A stretch of DNA of 64,000 nt, taken from contig CAVUKD010000002.1 of NCBI GenBank assembly GCA_963741985.1, forward strand, positions 1,054,001 to 1,118,000, read 5' to 3'. The stretch's first letter is position 1. Each line of letters starts with the position of its first letter. The stretch comes from Cryomorpha sp963741985 (lineage in GTDB: Bacteria > Bacteroidota > Bacteroidia > Flavobacteriales_D > Cryomorphaceae). Both the position numbers and the translations under genes were made by a program. Of the stretch, positions 34,470 to 43,000 are shown in pieces. The notes under the pieces are model-generated. The model was not told where the DNA came from. It worked only from the letters and a program-made list of their open reading frames with translations, and made no database searches.

Positions 34470-35555
34470 TCACTTTTTCGAAATAATATGCAAATCCCGC
34501 TGTGGAAAAGGAATTTGGATACCATTCTTGCGAAACTGCCTATCGATATCAAATCGGATTTCACTTTGAAGGGTTTCGACTACCCAGGTTTTTTTGGCCC
34601 AAAAAAATACAGTAAAAGCAAGACTACTATCTCCAAAGTCTTCGAACCGAACAATGATTTCGCGGTTTTTGCTCACATCGGGATGCCGCAGAGCGCAGTT
34701 ATATAAAATATCTTTCACCAAAGCTGTATCACTCCCATAAGCCACACCTACCGAAATGCTAAACCGGGTGAGAGCCGCTCCATGCGTCCAGTTTACAACC
34801 CTTTCGCCGGTGAGCTTCGAATTGGGAATGATAATGTATTTCCCGTCACGGGTCATAACTTTAGAAGTGCGGATATCAATTTGTTGCACACGCGCCACAA
34901 GTCCGTCCACCTCAATTACATCGCCCACTTTTACAGGTCCTTCAAAAAGAATAATCAACCCCGAAATAAGATCGTAGAAAAGATATTGAAGTCCAAAACC
35001 AAGACCTACTAAAAGAGCTGTAGCACCGGTAAGAATCAGCTTCATATCAACACCCACACTTACAAAAGCGATGATAATACCAATTCCGTAGAGGCTGTAT
35101 TTCGTAAGTTTGTATATAGTGTATTCCTTCCCCTCATCAATCCAGGTTTTGCGCGAAAAATTCTTCTTAAGCACAATCCTTACAAGACGGGAAAGGATGC
35201 GCGTGAAAAAGATCACCAAAATTACTAGCAGGATTTTTCCGGGGGTAATAGAAACAGTGTATATCGCCACAAGCTCATAGCCAAAAATGAGTTTGAGCAA
35301 ATGCGAAAGACCGAGGCTGTAAATAATCGAAATGATCGAGGCTACTATAATAATTCCCCGACCGACCTTGAGCAAAATCTGTTCGCGCTCGTAGTCGAAT
35401 ACATCCAGCGCCCGGATTTTTTTATGTACAAAGCGATTGTAGAGACGCAACAAGAGCCGCGTAAGGAAAATAATCAGCAGGAGAAGCAGGATGTTTCCAA
35501 TTGTAAAATTGAAAAGATCGGATTTGTAAAATGAAAAACTCAAAAACTTGCGCAT
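34470..35555 (-). CDS. MscS-family small-conductance mechanosensitive channel
   Basis: 361 aa. Four hydrophobic helices come before the conserved MscS pore helix (GATALLVGLGFGLQYLFYDLISG) and the beta domain (GPVKVGDVIEVDG...VMTRDGKYIIIPNSKL). Homologues open under membrane tension to release solutes during hypo-osmotic shock. It lies 21 nt downstream of dnaG and is probably the last gene of the polyprenyl synthase/MORN/dnaG/mscS operon. Confidence 0.93.
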   Translation of the reverse strand: MRKFLSFSFYKSDLFNFTIGNILLLLLIIFLTRLLLRLYNRFVHKKIRALDVFDYEREQILLKVGRGIIIVASIISIIYSLGLSHLLKLIFGYELVAIYTVSITPGKILLVILVIFFTRILSRLVRIVLKKNFSRKTWIDEGKEYTIYKLTKYSLYGIGIIIAFVSVGVDMKLILTGATALLVGLGFGLQYLFYDLISGLIILFEGPVKVGDVIEVDGLVARVQQIDIRTSKVMTRDGKYIIIPNSKLTGERVVNWTHGAALTRFSISVGVAYGSDTALVKDILYNCALRHPDVSKNREIIVRFEDFGDSSLAFTVFFWAKKTWVVETLQSEIRFDIDRQFRKNGIQIPFPQRDLHIISKK

Positions 35556-35576
35556 AGTGCTTCTTTCGCCGAAAAT

Positions 35577-37520
35577 TTAAATGATCGTAGTCCCAAAAAA
35601 TGTGCTGACTTTCATTTTCATGCGGTCTAATTTAATTTTTTCCTGAAGAAGAGGCGTTAAATCAGCCTCATTTTCTGCAATTTTAATTTCCTTCTCCAGC
35701 TTTTCCATAAGAGTCTTTATCCGCGAAAGTTTAAGCCGCATCAAAGGATCGAATACAGCCCGCTTTAGGTTTTGGTCTTCCGTTTCGGTATATATATGGT
35801 GTCTTTCCGACCAGTTTTCACTGAGTTCATAAGGTGTCGCAATCATCCCGGCAATCGCTTCACTAAAGCGTGGATCAGGATCCTTAACAAAGTATTCGGT
35901 GGTTGGAAAGGTCTCCTTTTCAACAAAAAAATCCTGATACGTCTGCAGAATCCGACCATAAACAGGCGATAAAAACTCTATCTCATCGGTGAGTAAGTCA
36001 TCAAGAATATATTCAGCCACCGACACTTCGATAGATGTTTCCTCGTCATTCTCGTCCTGAATGTCAACTTTAAAATCCCGCTCACCATAATTCAGGAGAA
36101 TACGTGCGATTTCTTTTTCGTGAATATCCGGATCGTTCTGAGGTTTCGATCTTCCTCCATCCTTTCTGGCCTCGGTAATTTGGGTAATAATCTCAGGATC
36201 TACACCCGAACTTTTAAGTCGTTTTTGGCGCAGCAACTTATTCAACTCATTGACCAGTGCCTGTTCAGGAATACCGAGTTTTTTGCTGCAGCGCTCGAGA
36301 TAAATACTCCGTGCAATCTGGTCGCTAATAAGCGATAAGCTTTTGACAATGTGGCGGGTAGCCTCTGCTTTCAAAACCGGGTCATCGTTGGTATCTTCGA
36401 GAAGCACCTTGAGCATGAAATCCGTAAAATCAGTGGCTTCTTCCTTGAGATACCGCTCCAATTCACTGCTCGAAACTGCTTGCGAATATGAATCCGGGTC
36501 GTGTCCTTCCGGAAAAAGTACCACTTTCACATTCATTCCCTCTTCAAGGAGCAAATCGATTCCGCGAAGTGAAGCCTTAATTCCCGCAGGATCGCCATCG
36601 AAAAGCAGAGAAACGTTTTTGGTATAGCGCTTAATCAGTTTTATCTGCCCCGCGGTCAGTGAAGTTCCTGACGAGGCCACCGCATATTCGATTCCGGCCT
36701 GATGAAGAGAGATTACATCGGTATATCCTTCTACCAGAAAGCAGAGATCTTCATGAATCATCGCACGCTTCGACTCATAAATCCCGTATAGACTGTTGCT
36801 CTTATCGTAGAGTTCGCTCTCTGGCGAATTGAGATATTTTACCTTATTATCACTTTTTAAAGTCCTTCCGGCAAACGCGATATTCCGGCCACTGACATTC
36901 CGAATTGGGAAGATCACGCGTCCGCGAAAGAAATCGTATTTTCCGTATTCGCCCTCTTTAATAAGTCCAAGGTTCAGTAGGTGGTCGGCATTATATCCCG
37001 CCTCTTTGGCTTTTTTGAAAAAAGAATCGTTGTGATCAAAAGAGTAGCCAAGTCCAAATTTCTCAATGGTTTGGTCGCTAAATCCTCTTTCGCGGAAGTA
37101 ACTCAGACCAATCGACTTTCCCTCATCGCTCTTCCAAAGGTTTTCCGTAAAATAGTCGGCTGCAAAATTATTGATCAAAGCCAGGCTTTCGCGCAAGCTT
37201 ACCTCCTCCTTTTTCAAAGGATCCATTTCGGTCTCCTCTACTTCAATCTGGTATTTATCACCAAGATAGCGCAAGGCCTCAGGATAGGTCATGTTTTCCA
37301 GTTCCATTAAAAATGAAACTGCATTCCCACCTTTTCCCGAACTGAAATCTTTAAAAATACCCTTCGCCGGCGACACAAAAAACGAAGGGGTTTTCTCATT
37401 GCTCCAAGGACTCAAACCTTTGTAATTCGACCCGGCTTTCTTGAGCTGCACAAAGTCGTTAACCACTTCCTCGATGCGGGCGGCTTCAAAAATTCGATCT
37501 ATGGTATCTCTCGAAATCAT
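35577..37520 (-). CDS. dnaG: DNA primase DnaG with degenerate zinc-binding domain
   Basis: 647 aa. It makes RNA primers at the replication fork. The order is an N-terminal zinc-ribbon-like domain, an RNA polymerase core (~120-330) with the TOPRIM motifs EGYTDVISL and FDGDPAGIKAS, then a C-terminal helicase-binding region. The zinc-ligand positions of the E. coli protein (CPFH...CFGCG) read SPWS and FSSGKGG here, so no zinc can be bound. As far as I recall, flavobacterial DnaG proteins share this replacement. It is 14 nt after the MORN gene and 21 nt before mscS in the same operon. Confidence 0.95.
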   Translation of the reverse strand: MISRDTIDRIFEAARIEEVVNDFVQLKKAGSNYKGLSPWSNEKTPSFFVSPAKGIFKDFSSGKGGNAVSFLMELENMTYPEALRYLGDKYQIEVEETEMDPLKKEEVSLRESLALINNFAADYFTENLWKSDEGKSIGLSYFRERGFSDQTIEKFGLGYSFDHNDSFFKKAKEAGYNADHLLNLGLIKEGEYGKYDFFRGRVIFPIRNVSGRNIAFAGRTLKSDNKVKYLNSPESELYDKSNSLYGIYESKRAMIHEDLCFLVEGYTDVISLHQAGIEYAVASSGTSLTAGQIKLIKRYTKNVSLLFDGDPAGIKASLRGIDLLLEEGMNVKVVLFPEGHDPDSYSQAVSSSELERYLKEEATDFTDFMLKVLLEDTNDDPVLKAEATRHIVKSLSLISDQIARSIYLERCSKKLGIPEQALVNELNKLLRQKRLKSSGVDPEIITQITEARKDGGRSKPQNDPDIHEKEIARILLNYGERDFKVDIQDENDEETSIEVSVAEYILDDLLTDEIEFLSPVYGRILQTYQDFFVEKETFPTTEYFVKDPDPRFSEAIAGMIATPYELSENWSERHHIYTETEDQNLKRAVFDPLMRLKLSRIKTLMEKLEKEIKIAENEADLTPLLQEKIKLDRMKMKVSTFFGTTII

Positions 37521-37534
37521 TTATATTCTTCGCT

Positions 37535-37957
37535 CTATCCGGCGTTGAGCAGTGAGTCCAGTTTACCATGCGGCAATTCCATATCTATTTTTTTTACGGT
37601 AACGCCGGTGGTATCGTAAAACATCCAAATCCCGCTGCGCTCATCATTGAAGTAATTGCCTTCGTAGCGCATTATTCCATTGGGGTAATATACCACTACC
37701 CCTCCTTCGCGGTACCCATCTACATAATTGATTTCGCTCCATTTATAGCCATTCGGATAAAAGGATTCCCATTTGCCAATGCGCTTATTGCCTTCTTCTT
37801 TGCCGCGCATTTTCACCGTCCCGTCGGGATAGGTTTCGATCGTTTCCTTCACCTCTTGTGCGGATTCTTTTTCCGATTTCGGAGTTTTATCTGACGGACT
37901 ACTACAAGCCGCCAACAACGTGCCAATTAGTATTGCGATCCAATTCTTCATTCTCAA
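37535..37957 (-). CDS. MORN-repeat lipoprotein (YwqK-like)
   Basis: 140 aa. A short lipoprotein signal with LLAACSS lipobox and a Lys/Glu linker are followed by MORN-type repeats of the YwqK form (YPDGTVKMRGKEE, YPNGYKWSEINY, YPNGIMRYEGNY). These repeats form beta-hairpins for protein or lipid contact. YwqK proteins are annotated as antitoxins in some genomes, but nothing here shows a toxin partner. It sits between the polyprenyl synthase (7 nt) and dnaG (14 nt), so it is co-transcribed with them. An ATG at 37951 is an equally good start. Confidence 0.82.
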   Translation of the reverse strand: MRMKNWIAILIGTLLAACSSPSDKTPKSEKESAQEVKETIETYPDGTVKMRGKEEGNKRIGKWESFYPNGYKWSEINYVDGYREGGVVVYYPNGIMRYEGNYFNDERSGIWMFYDTTGVTVKKIDMELPHGKLDSLLNAG

Positions 37958-37964
37958 GATTCTT

Positions 37965-38966
37965 TTATTTCTTCCGATAAATGGTATAATCTACCAGACC
38001 TTCCAGCGCCCTGCGCGCTTCGCATTCATCAAAATTATGAAGAATTTCCAGGGCTTCTTTTCGGTAAAGGTGCATCTTCTCGGAAGCATATTCGATTCCC
38101 CCCGAATTTAGCACAAAATCAATGACGCGCTGCACTTTTTCGGAATTATCACTATTAGATTTTACCGTTTTGATAATCCACCGGCGATCGGAAGGAGCAG
38201 CATTGATTAGCGCATAGATTAAGGGTAGCGTCATCTTCTTTTCTTTGATGTCAATACCAGTTGGTTTGCCAATATTTCCTGAGGTATGGTAATCGAAAAG
38301 ATCATCTTTTATTTGAAAAGCTATTCCGACTTTTTGACCAAACTCGTACATCATCTGACATTTTTCAGGACTTGCGTTTACCGAAAAGGCTCCGCTTTCA
38401 CAACAAGCCGCAATGAGCGACGCTGTTTTTTGACGTATAATATCAAAATATATTTCCTCAGTAATATTGAGTTTCCGCGCCTTTTCCATTTGAAGCAATT
38501 CACCCTCGCTCATTTCGCTTACCGCTTTACTCACAATTTTCAATAAGTCAAACTCGCCGTTATTGATGCTCATCAGCAATCCACGCGAAAGGAGAAAATC
38601 CCCCACAAGCACTGCTATTTTATTTTTCCAAAGCGCATTGATTGAGAAAAATCCACGTCGCAGGTTTGCGTCATCTACTACATCATCATGCACGAGTGTG
38701 GCGGTATGGAGCAATTCTATTAGCGAAGCGGCTGTATAAGTAGAGTCAGTAACGGCTCCGCATAATTTTGCCGTAAGGAAAACGAACATCGGGCGCATCT
38801 GCTTGCCTTTACGCTTTATAATGTACCGTGTAATTTTGTCGAGTAGTGGTGTATTCGACTTCATGGAGCGTTTGAAACGTATTTCAAATTCGCCCATCTC
38901 TTCAGCTATAGAAGCTTTTATTTCTTGAACCGCTGTCATTTTCGCGGCGTAAATATCCGAATTCAT
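37965..38966 (-). CDS. Polyprenyl (octaprenyl/heptaprenyl) diphosphate synthase
   Basis: 333 aa. A trans-isoprenyl diphosphate synthase with first Asp-rich motif HDDVVDD and second motif KDDLFDY, GKQMRPM at the IPP-binding site and GDFLLSRG. It condenses IPP units to make the menaquinone side chain; chain length cannot be read with certainty. It is the first gene of the operon with the MORN protein, dnaG and mscS. IspB is the E. coli counterpart. Confidence 0.93.
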   Translation of the reverse strand: MNSDIYAAKMTAVQEIKASIAEEMGEFEIRFKRSMKSNTPLLDKITRYIIKRKGKQMRPMFVFLTAKLCGAVTDSTYTAASLIELLHTATLVHDDVVDDANLRRGFFSINALWKNKIAVLVGDFLLSRGLLMSINNGEFDLLKIVSKAVSEMSEGELLQMEKARKLNITEEIYFDIIRQKTASLIAACCESGAFSVNASPEKCQMMYEFGQKVGIAFQIKDDLFDYHTSGNIGKPTGIDIKEKKMTLPLIYALINAAPSDRRWIIKTVKSNSDNSEKVQRVIDFVLNSGGIEYASEKMHLYRKEALEILHNFDECEARRALEGLVDYTIYRKK

Positions 38967-39192
38967 TATTACTTATACCTGAGTTCGCTTATTATTTGAA
39001 GATTCCGTTTTCACAAAATTCAAGAAACAAGGCGTCTCTTTTGCTTTTTCTTATTGATTATTTTTGTCAGTACGTGAATACCATTCTTCTTCTGGGATAA
39101 TTTACTGCCATTAAAAATGGCAAAACCAATTAGAAAATCCCAATGCCAATTGCTTGTTGTCGTTGCCTATTGCTCAAAAAATCCATCTCACT

Positions 39193-40749
39193 TCAAGGTA
39201 ATTTTAATCGAATATATCGAGTTTCATATCCGTTTATGGCTGTGATAATTATGCCATCATTGGTTTTGTAATATAAAGAAGGGTTGAAAACTTCCTTAAA
39301 GTCATACGTAGTAAAGAGCGGTGTTTTGATCGTTTTACCCGAATCTGAAACAGAAATCAAAATTGCCTCGCTGTTAGAAGCAGTCGTCAATTGTCGATAT
39401 CCCTTATCCGCATTGATGCTCAACTCTTCGTTCCTCTGGTCATCGTTGTAAATCAAATAGGTATCCTTTTTTCCACGAAAGGAAAGAAAGGAAGTATAGT
39501 CATCTTGTGAAATGGTTGAGGATTGAAATTTCGGAATGCTCAGTGTGTATTTTATTTTGCTGGATGCATCTATTACCGAAATCAGGATCTCATCGTAATT
39601 GTATATGGTTATAATCGCATAGGTTCCGGTAGCGGGGTTGAAAACGGTCGAACTTTCTGTATAATTCTTCTCACTCAGCAGCATGGTTTTATCGCCTGAT
39701 CGTGAAAAAACATTATTGAGACGGAACATTCCCAGTTGCGTTTCGGTGATATTGCTTCCACGCGGACGAAACCTGACCCTAAAATCTCGGTCGAAAGGGC
39801 TCAGTCCCTGATTGAAAATTTTGCCTGTTTGGCGGTCAAGTTCAAGTGAAAACGTTCCGGCCATGATCAGATCGACCATATTGCTGTAATAACCTGCAAT
39901 CTGCAAATTTCCCTTAGAGTTGATAAACATCTTGACATCATAAAGCCATTTTACACCCAACGAAAGCGATTTTTCGGTAAGAATGCCTGAATCCCAAGAA
40001 TATTTGAAAAGTGAAAAATCCTTGCCAATGTTCCGGTCTTCATTTACGGAAGTGAGCGTCGGATTCGTAATTCCAGTGAGGACATAGATTGATCCAGCGC
40101 TATCAACCACCGCATCCTGATAGTTTATAAGCTCCGATGGATAAGGCAATTCCAAGCTTTTAGAATGGATCAAATTTAAATTTTCATCAAACAAGCGAAG
40201 TTCGAATTTTTCATTTTTCCCAACTTCACTTTCCTGAGGAAGAATAAATGTAAAGAGGTTATTTATCGGATCTTGAAAAACCCGATATCCATTTTTTCGC
40301 TGAAAAGTTAGTCCGGAGCCGCGCGCCAATAATTTAGGTACTGCAGCTATGTTTATTGGGTCGAGAATCTCGAAACCGAAAATATTCACCGTGTCGTTTT
40401 CACTGTTTTGGGTTGAAGTTATAAAGTAATTTTTCTTCCCAATGCTTATAACCGATTCCAAAACCGGAGCTTCACCTTTCACATCGGGAAAATTAAAGGT
40501 CTTTGTACTGAGAATTGTCAGGCTATCCGCATCAATCTTCTGGATGGCATAACTGAGTTTCTTCCGTCGATTCTCCCGAAGGGTATAGAAATACGCATTG
40601 TTGTTACCAAACATTTTAACCATGTGGTACCCTTTGAGCGATGTTTGCAATTCACCGATATATACAGAGTCTGCTTTTTGGCAAAAGGCTGATATTGCTA
40701 TCAGTGAAAGCAACAATGTCAGAGATTTTGCGTAAAATTGATTCACCAT
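39193..40749 (-). CDS. Exported protein of unknown function, beta-propeller-like
   Basis: 518 aa. A cleavable signal peptide (LTLLLSLIAISAFCQ) is followed by a ~490-residue beta-rich region without a family I recognise. Repeated hydrophobic strands with short polar turns (for example LRLFDENLNLIHSKSLELP and YVLTGITNPTLTS) suggest a propeller. There is no T9SS sorting domain and no lipobox. It is divergent from the outer-membrane barrel gene at 40790, with only 40 nt between starts, so the pair may share a promoter and function. Confidence 0.7.
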   Translation of the reverse strand: MVNQFYAKSLTLLLSLIAISAFCQKADSVYIGELQTSLKGYHMVKMFGNNNAYFYTLRENRRKKLSYAIQKIDADSLTILSTKTFNFPDVKGEAPVLESVISIGKKNYFITSTQNSENDTVNIFGFEILDPINIAAVPKLLARGSGLTFQRKNGYRVFQDPINNLFTFILPQESEVGKNEKFELRLFDENLNLIHSKSLELPYPSELINYQDAVVDSAGSIYVLTGITNPTLTSVNEDRNIGKDFSLFKYSWDSGILTEKSLSLGVKWLYDVKMFINSKGNLQIAGYYSNMVDLIMAGTFSLELDRQTGKIFNQGLSPFDRDFRVRFRPRGSNITETQLGMFRLNNVFSRSGDKTMLLSEKNYTESSTVFNPATGTYAIITIYNYDEILISVIDASSKIKYTLSIPKFQSSTISQDDYTSFLSFRGKKDTYLIYNDDQRNEELSINADKGYRQLTTASNSEAILISVSDSGKTIKTPLFTTYDFKEVFNPSLYYKTNDGIIITAINGYETRYIRLKLP

Positions 40750-40789
40750 ATGGTCAAAATTATATAATCAGCCCCTAAAACTACCAATT

Positions 40790-41476
40790 GTGACGAAACC
40801 TAAGGTTCACAAATGTATTTTCTTCTGTTTGATTTTCATTTCCTCTTCAGCATTTTCGCAGATAAATCCCGCTTATCAGGTCGATGCCTACGAGCCCGAC
40901 TCTTTATATGCTGTGCGGAATGCCCTAAAGATTGATCCGATTCAGATCGTATTTGGTGACTTCCGGCTTTACTACGAACGTATTATAAACGGTGGATTCA
41001 GCGCGGAATTGTCCGGGGGTATTACCCGCAGAAACTATGCCGCAGGTTGGTTTGACTACACACTCGACAATCTGGGAAAAAATGTGGATGTGGAGACCGG
41101 TATGGTATTCGGGATTACAATCCGCAAATATTTCAAAGAAAGTCAGGAACTCATGGGTCCTTACGTATCTGCTGGGGTCGATTTTAAGAAATACAAAACG
41201 AATTATTCTGTAATTGACAGTTTGGGTGCCATCACTGATTATACATTTAAGGATGAGCGGCAATCAATTTGGTATATGGTGAATTTTGGATTTCAGGCGT
41301 TGCCTCTTCAAAGCAATATTTTCGCAGATTTCTATGTGGGAATCTCGCTTGTTCACCAAAATTATGATATTGTACGAGCCGGAGATATATACGACGCCAA
41401 TACATATTTCGTCAATGAAAAGAATGAATATGGCATTGGTTTTCAATTAGGGGTGAAGATTGGAGTTGGATTTTAG
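40790..41476 (+). CDS. Outer-membrane beta-barrel-like protein (DUF3575-like)
   Basis: 228 aa. It has a signal peptide (CIFFCLIFISSSAFSQ), then alternating strands with aromatic girdles: DFRLYYERII, AELSGGIT, VFGITIRKYF, GPYVSAGVDF, DFYVGISLVHQNY and a final GIGFQLGVKIGVGF ending in Phe, as expected for a BAM substrate. A small-porin or DUF3575-like barrel is likely. The start is a GTG at 40790; no ATG is available in the N-terminal region. It is divergent from the exported 518-aa gene. Confidence 0.72.
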   Translation: MTKPKVHKCIFFCLIFISSSAFSQINPAYQVDAYEPDSLYAVRNALKIDPIQIVFGDFRLYYERIINGGFSAELSGGITRRNYAAGWFDYTLDNLGKNVDVETGMVFGITIRKYFKESQELMGPYVSAGVDFKKYKTNYSVIDSLGAITDYTFKDERQSIWYMVNFGFQALPLQSNIFADFYVGISLVHQNYDIVRAGDIYDANTYFVNEKNEYGIGFQLGVKIGVGF

Positions 41477-41892
41477 CGGATTTTGCTTTGATTTTGCGTA
41501 CTTAGGACCTGCCCGGTTTTCAAATTTAGCACATCAATCTCTCTGCACCGAAGGCTCATTTTCAAATCAATAATTCTTCGTCATCGCCGCGCCAGACCTT
41601 AATCGAGCCCCAGTACTAAGGTTTGAAACTTGTCGAATATTGATTCCGGTTCCCTTTCACCGCTACTGATTCTTGCATGTGATGCAGCTATGAACCTGGT
41701 ACTTCCTCTATATTCGAAAAACGAAATCCACACACCTCATTAACAATCAAAATCTAATCCTACTTCCTTCCCGACTCCCTCTGCGAACTCCGCGTAAAAA
41801 CATTTGCGCCCCACGCGGTTAAAGAGAACGAAGTTCAATTGTTCAGAATTAGCTAAGGAATTAGTCGAACTTCAGGCCAACTTCAATATTTC
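41477..41892. other. Intergenic region containing a dispersed repeat
   Basis: 416 nt with no supported gene. The right part carries the second copy of the TTAACCGC...TTCGCAG repeat (41779-41822, reverse complement). No terminator or promoter box stands out. Confidence 0.5.
41779..41822. repeat. Dispersed intergenic repeat, copy 2 (reverse complement)
   Basis: In reverse complement it begins TTAACCGCGTGGGGCGCAAA and ends GAGTTCGCAGAG, matching the copy after recJ along about 43 nt with substitutions. It lies between two gene 3' ends. Confidence 0.5.
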
Positions 41893-42960
41893 CTACAACC
41901 GCTCACTTTCTTTCAGCGCCGCCTTATTCTTATTGGCAAGCTGTCCGCAAGCCGCATCAATATCTTTTCCGCGGCTGCGGCGAATATTTACAATAACATT
42001 ATGGTCTTCGAGGTATTCGGCAAATGCATCCACTCTTTCGGGATCTGCCTGCTCAAATTCCCCATCATCTATCGGATTGTATTCGATAATATTAACCTTG
42101 CAGGGCACATTTCTGCAAAAATTAGCTAACTCATGTGCGTCTTCGAGCGTATCATTAAAATCTTTGAAAATAATGTATTCGTAAGTCACGCGGGTTCCGG
42201 TTTTCCGGTAGAAGTATTTCAATGCTTCGGCGAGTGCTTCCAGCGTATTGCTCTCATTAATCGGCATTATTTTATTGCGCTTTTCGTCATTTGCTGCATG
42301 AAGCGAAAGTGCTAGGTGGAAACGCACATTGTCATCGGCAAGTTTTGTAATCATTTTCGCAATTCCCGCAGTAGAGATTGTCATACGCTTGGGCGACATT
42401 CCAAGGCCCTTATCGTCCGAAATACGCTCCGTCGAAGTGAGTACGTTCTTATAATTAAGCAGTGGTTCGCCCATGCCCATATACACAATGTTTTGAAGAG
42501 GTTTGCTCTGCAAAATCTCAGCATCTTTATAGATCTCGGCCACCTGATCATAAATTTCGTAGGCTTCGAGGTTCTTCATGAGCTTGAGCCTTCCCGTAGC
42601 GCAAAATTTGCAGGCCAGACTGCAGCCCACTTGTGAAGAAATACAGGCTGTGGTACGATTTCCAGTTGGAATAAGAACTCCTTCAACTACATGACCCTCA
42701 CGCAGTTTAAATGCATATTTAATGGTTCCGTCGCTACTTAACTGCTTGTCGGCAATGGTGATCGTATTAATCACAAATCCCTGTTCAAGCTTTTGCCGGA
42801 GGTCTTGCGACAGATTGGTCATCTCGTCAAATTTACGCGCTCTTTTAGACCAAAGCCATTCATAGACTTGCTTGCCGCGAAATTTCTTCTCACCCATCTC
42901 CTCAAGCGTTGCAATGAGTTCGCTTTCACTGAGTTTTCGAATATCTATTTTCTTGTCCAT
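41893..42960 (-). CDS. rlmN: Dual-specificity 23S rRNA (A2503-C2)/tRNA methyltransferase RlmN
   Basis: 355 aa. A radical-SAM methyltransferase that methylates C2 of A2503 in 23S rRNA and A37 in some tRNAs. The [4Fe-4S] motif is in CSLACKFCATG (CxxxCxxC). GMGEPLLNY and SLHAANDEKR follow, and a C-terminal Cys (DIDAACGQL) provides the methyl-carrying residue. The ATG at 42960 (MDKKIDIRKLS) is the family start; the longer frame adds 11 non-conserved residues. It is a single gene, separated by 40 nt from the SpoIIE protein. Confidence 0.95.
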   Translation of the reverse strand: MDKKIDIRKLSESELIATLEEMGEKKFRGKQVYEWLWSKRARKFDEMTNLSQDLRQKLEQGFVINTITIADKQLSSDGTIKYAFKLREGHVVEGVLIPTGNRTTACISSQVGCSLACKFCATGRLKLMKNLEAYEIYDQVAEIYKDAEILQSKPLQNIVYMGMGEPLLNYKNVLTSTERISDDKGLGMSPKRMTISTAGIAKMITKLADDNVRFHLALSLHAANDEKRNKIMPINESNTLEALAEALKYFYRKTGTRVTYEYIIFKDFNDTLEDAHELANFCRNVPCKVNIIEYNPIDDGEFEQADPERVDAFAEYLEDHNVIVNIRRSRGKDIDAACGQLANKNKAALKESERL

Positions 42961-43000
42961 CCTTTCGCAAAGGTAATGAAAGCTAAGGAGCAAGAATAGG

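Noticed and set aside
37535..37957. MORN lipoprotein as an antitoxin of a toxin-antitoxin pair
   Set aside because: YwqK-like proteins are sometimes labelled so, but no toxin gene is adjacent; neighbours are a polyprenyl synthase and dnaG.
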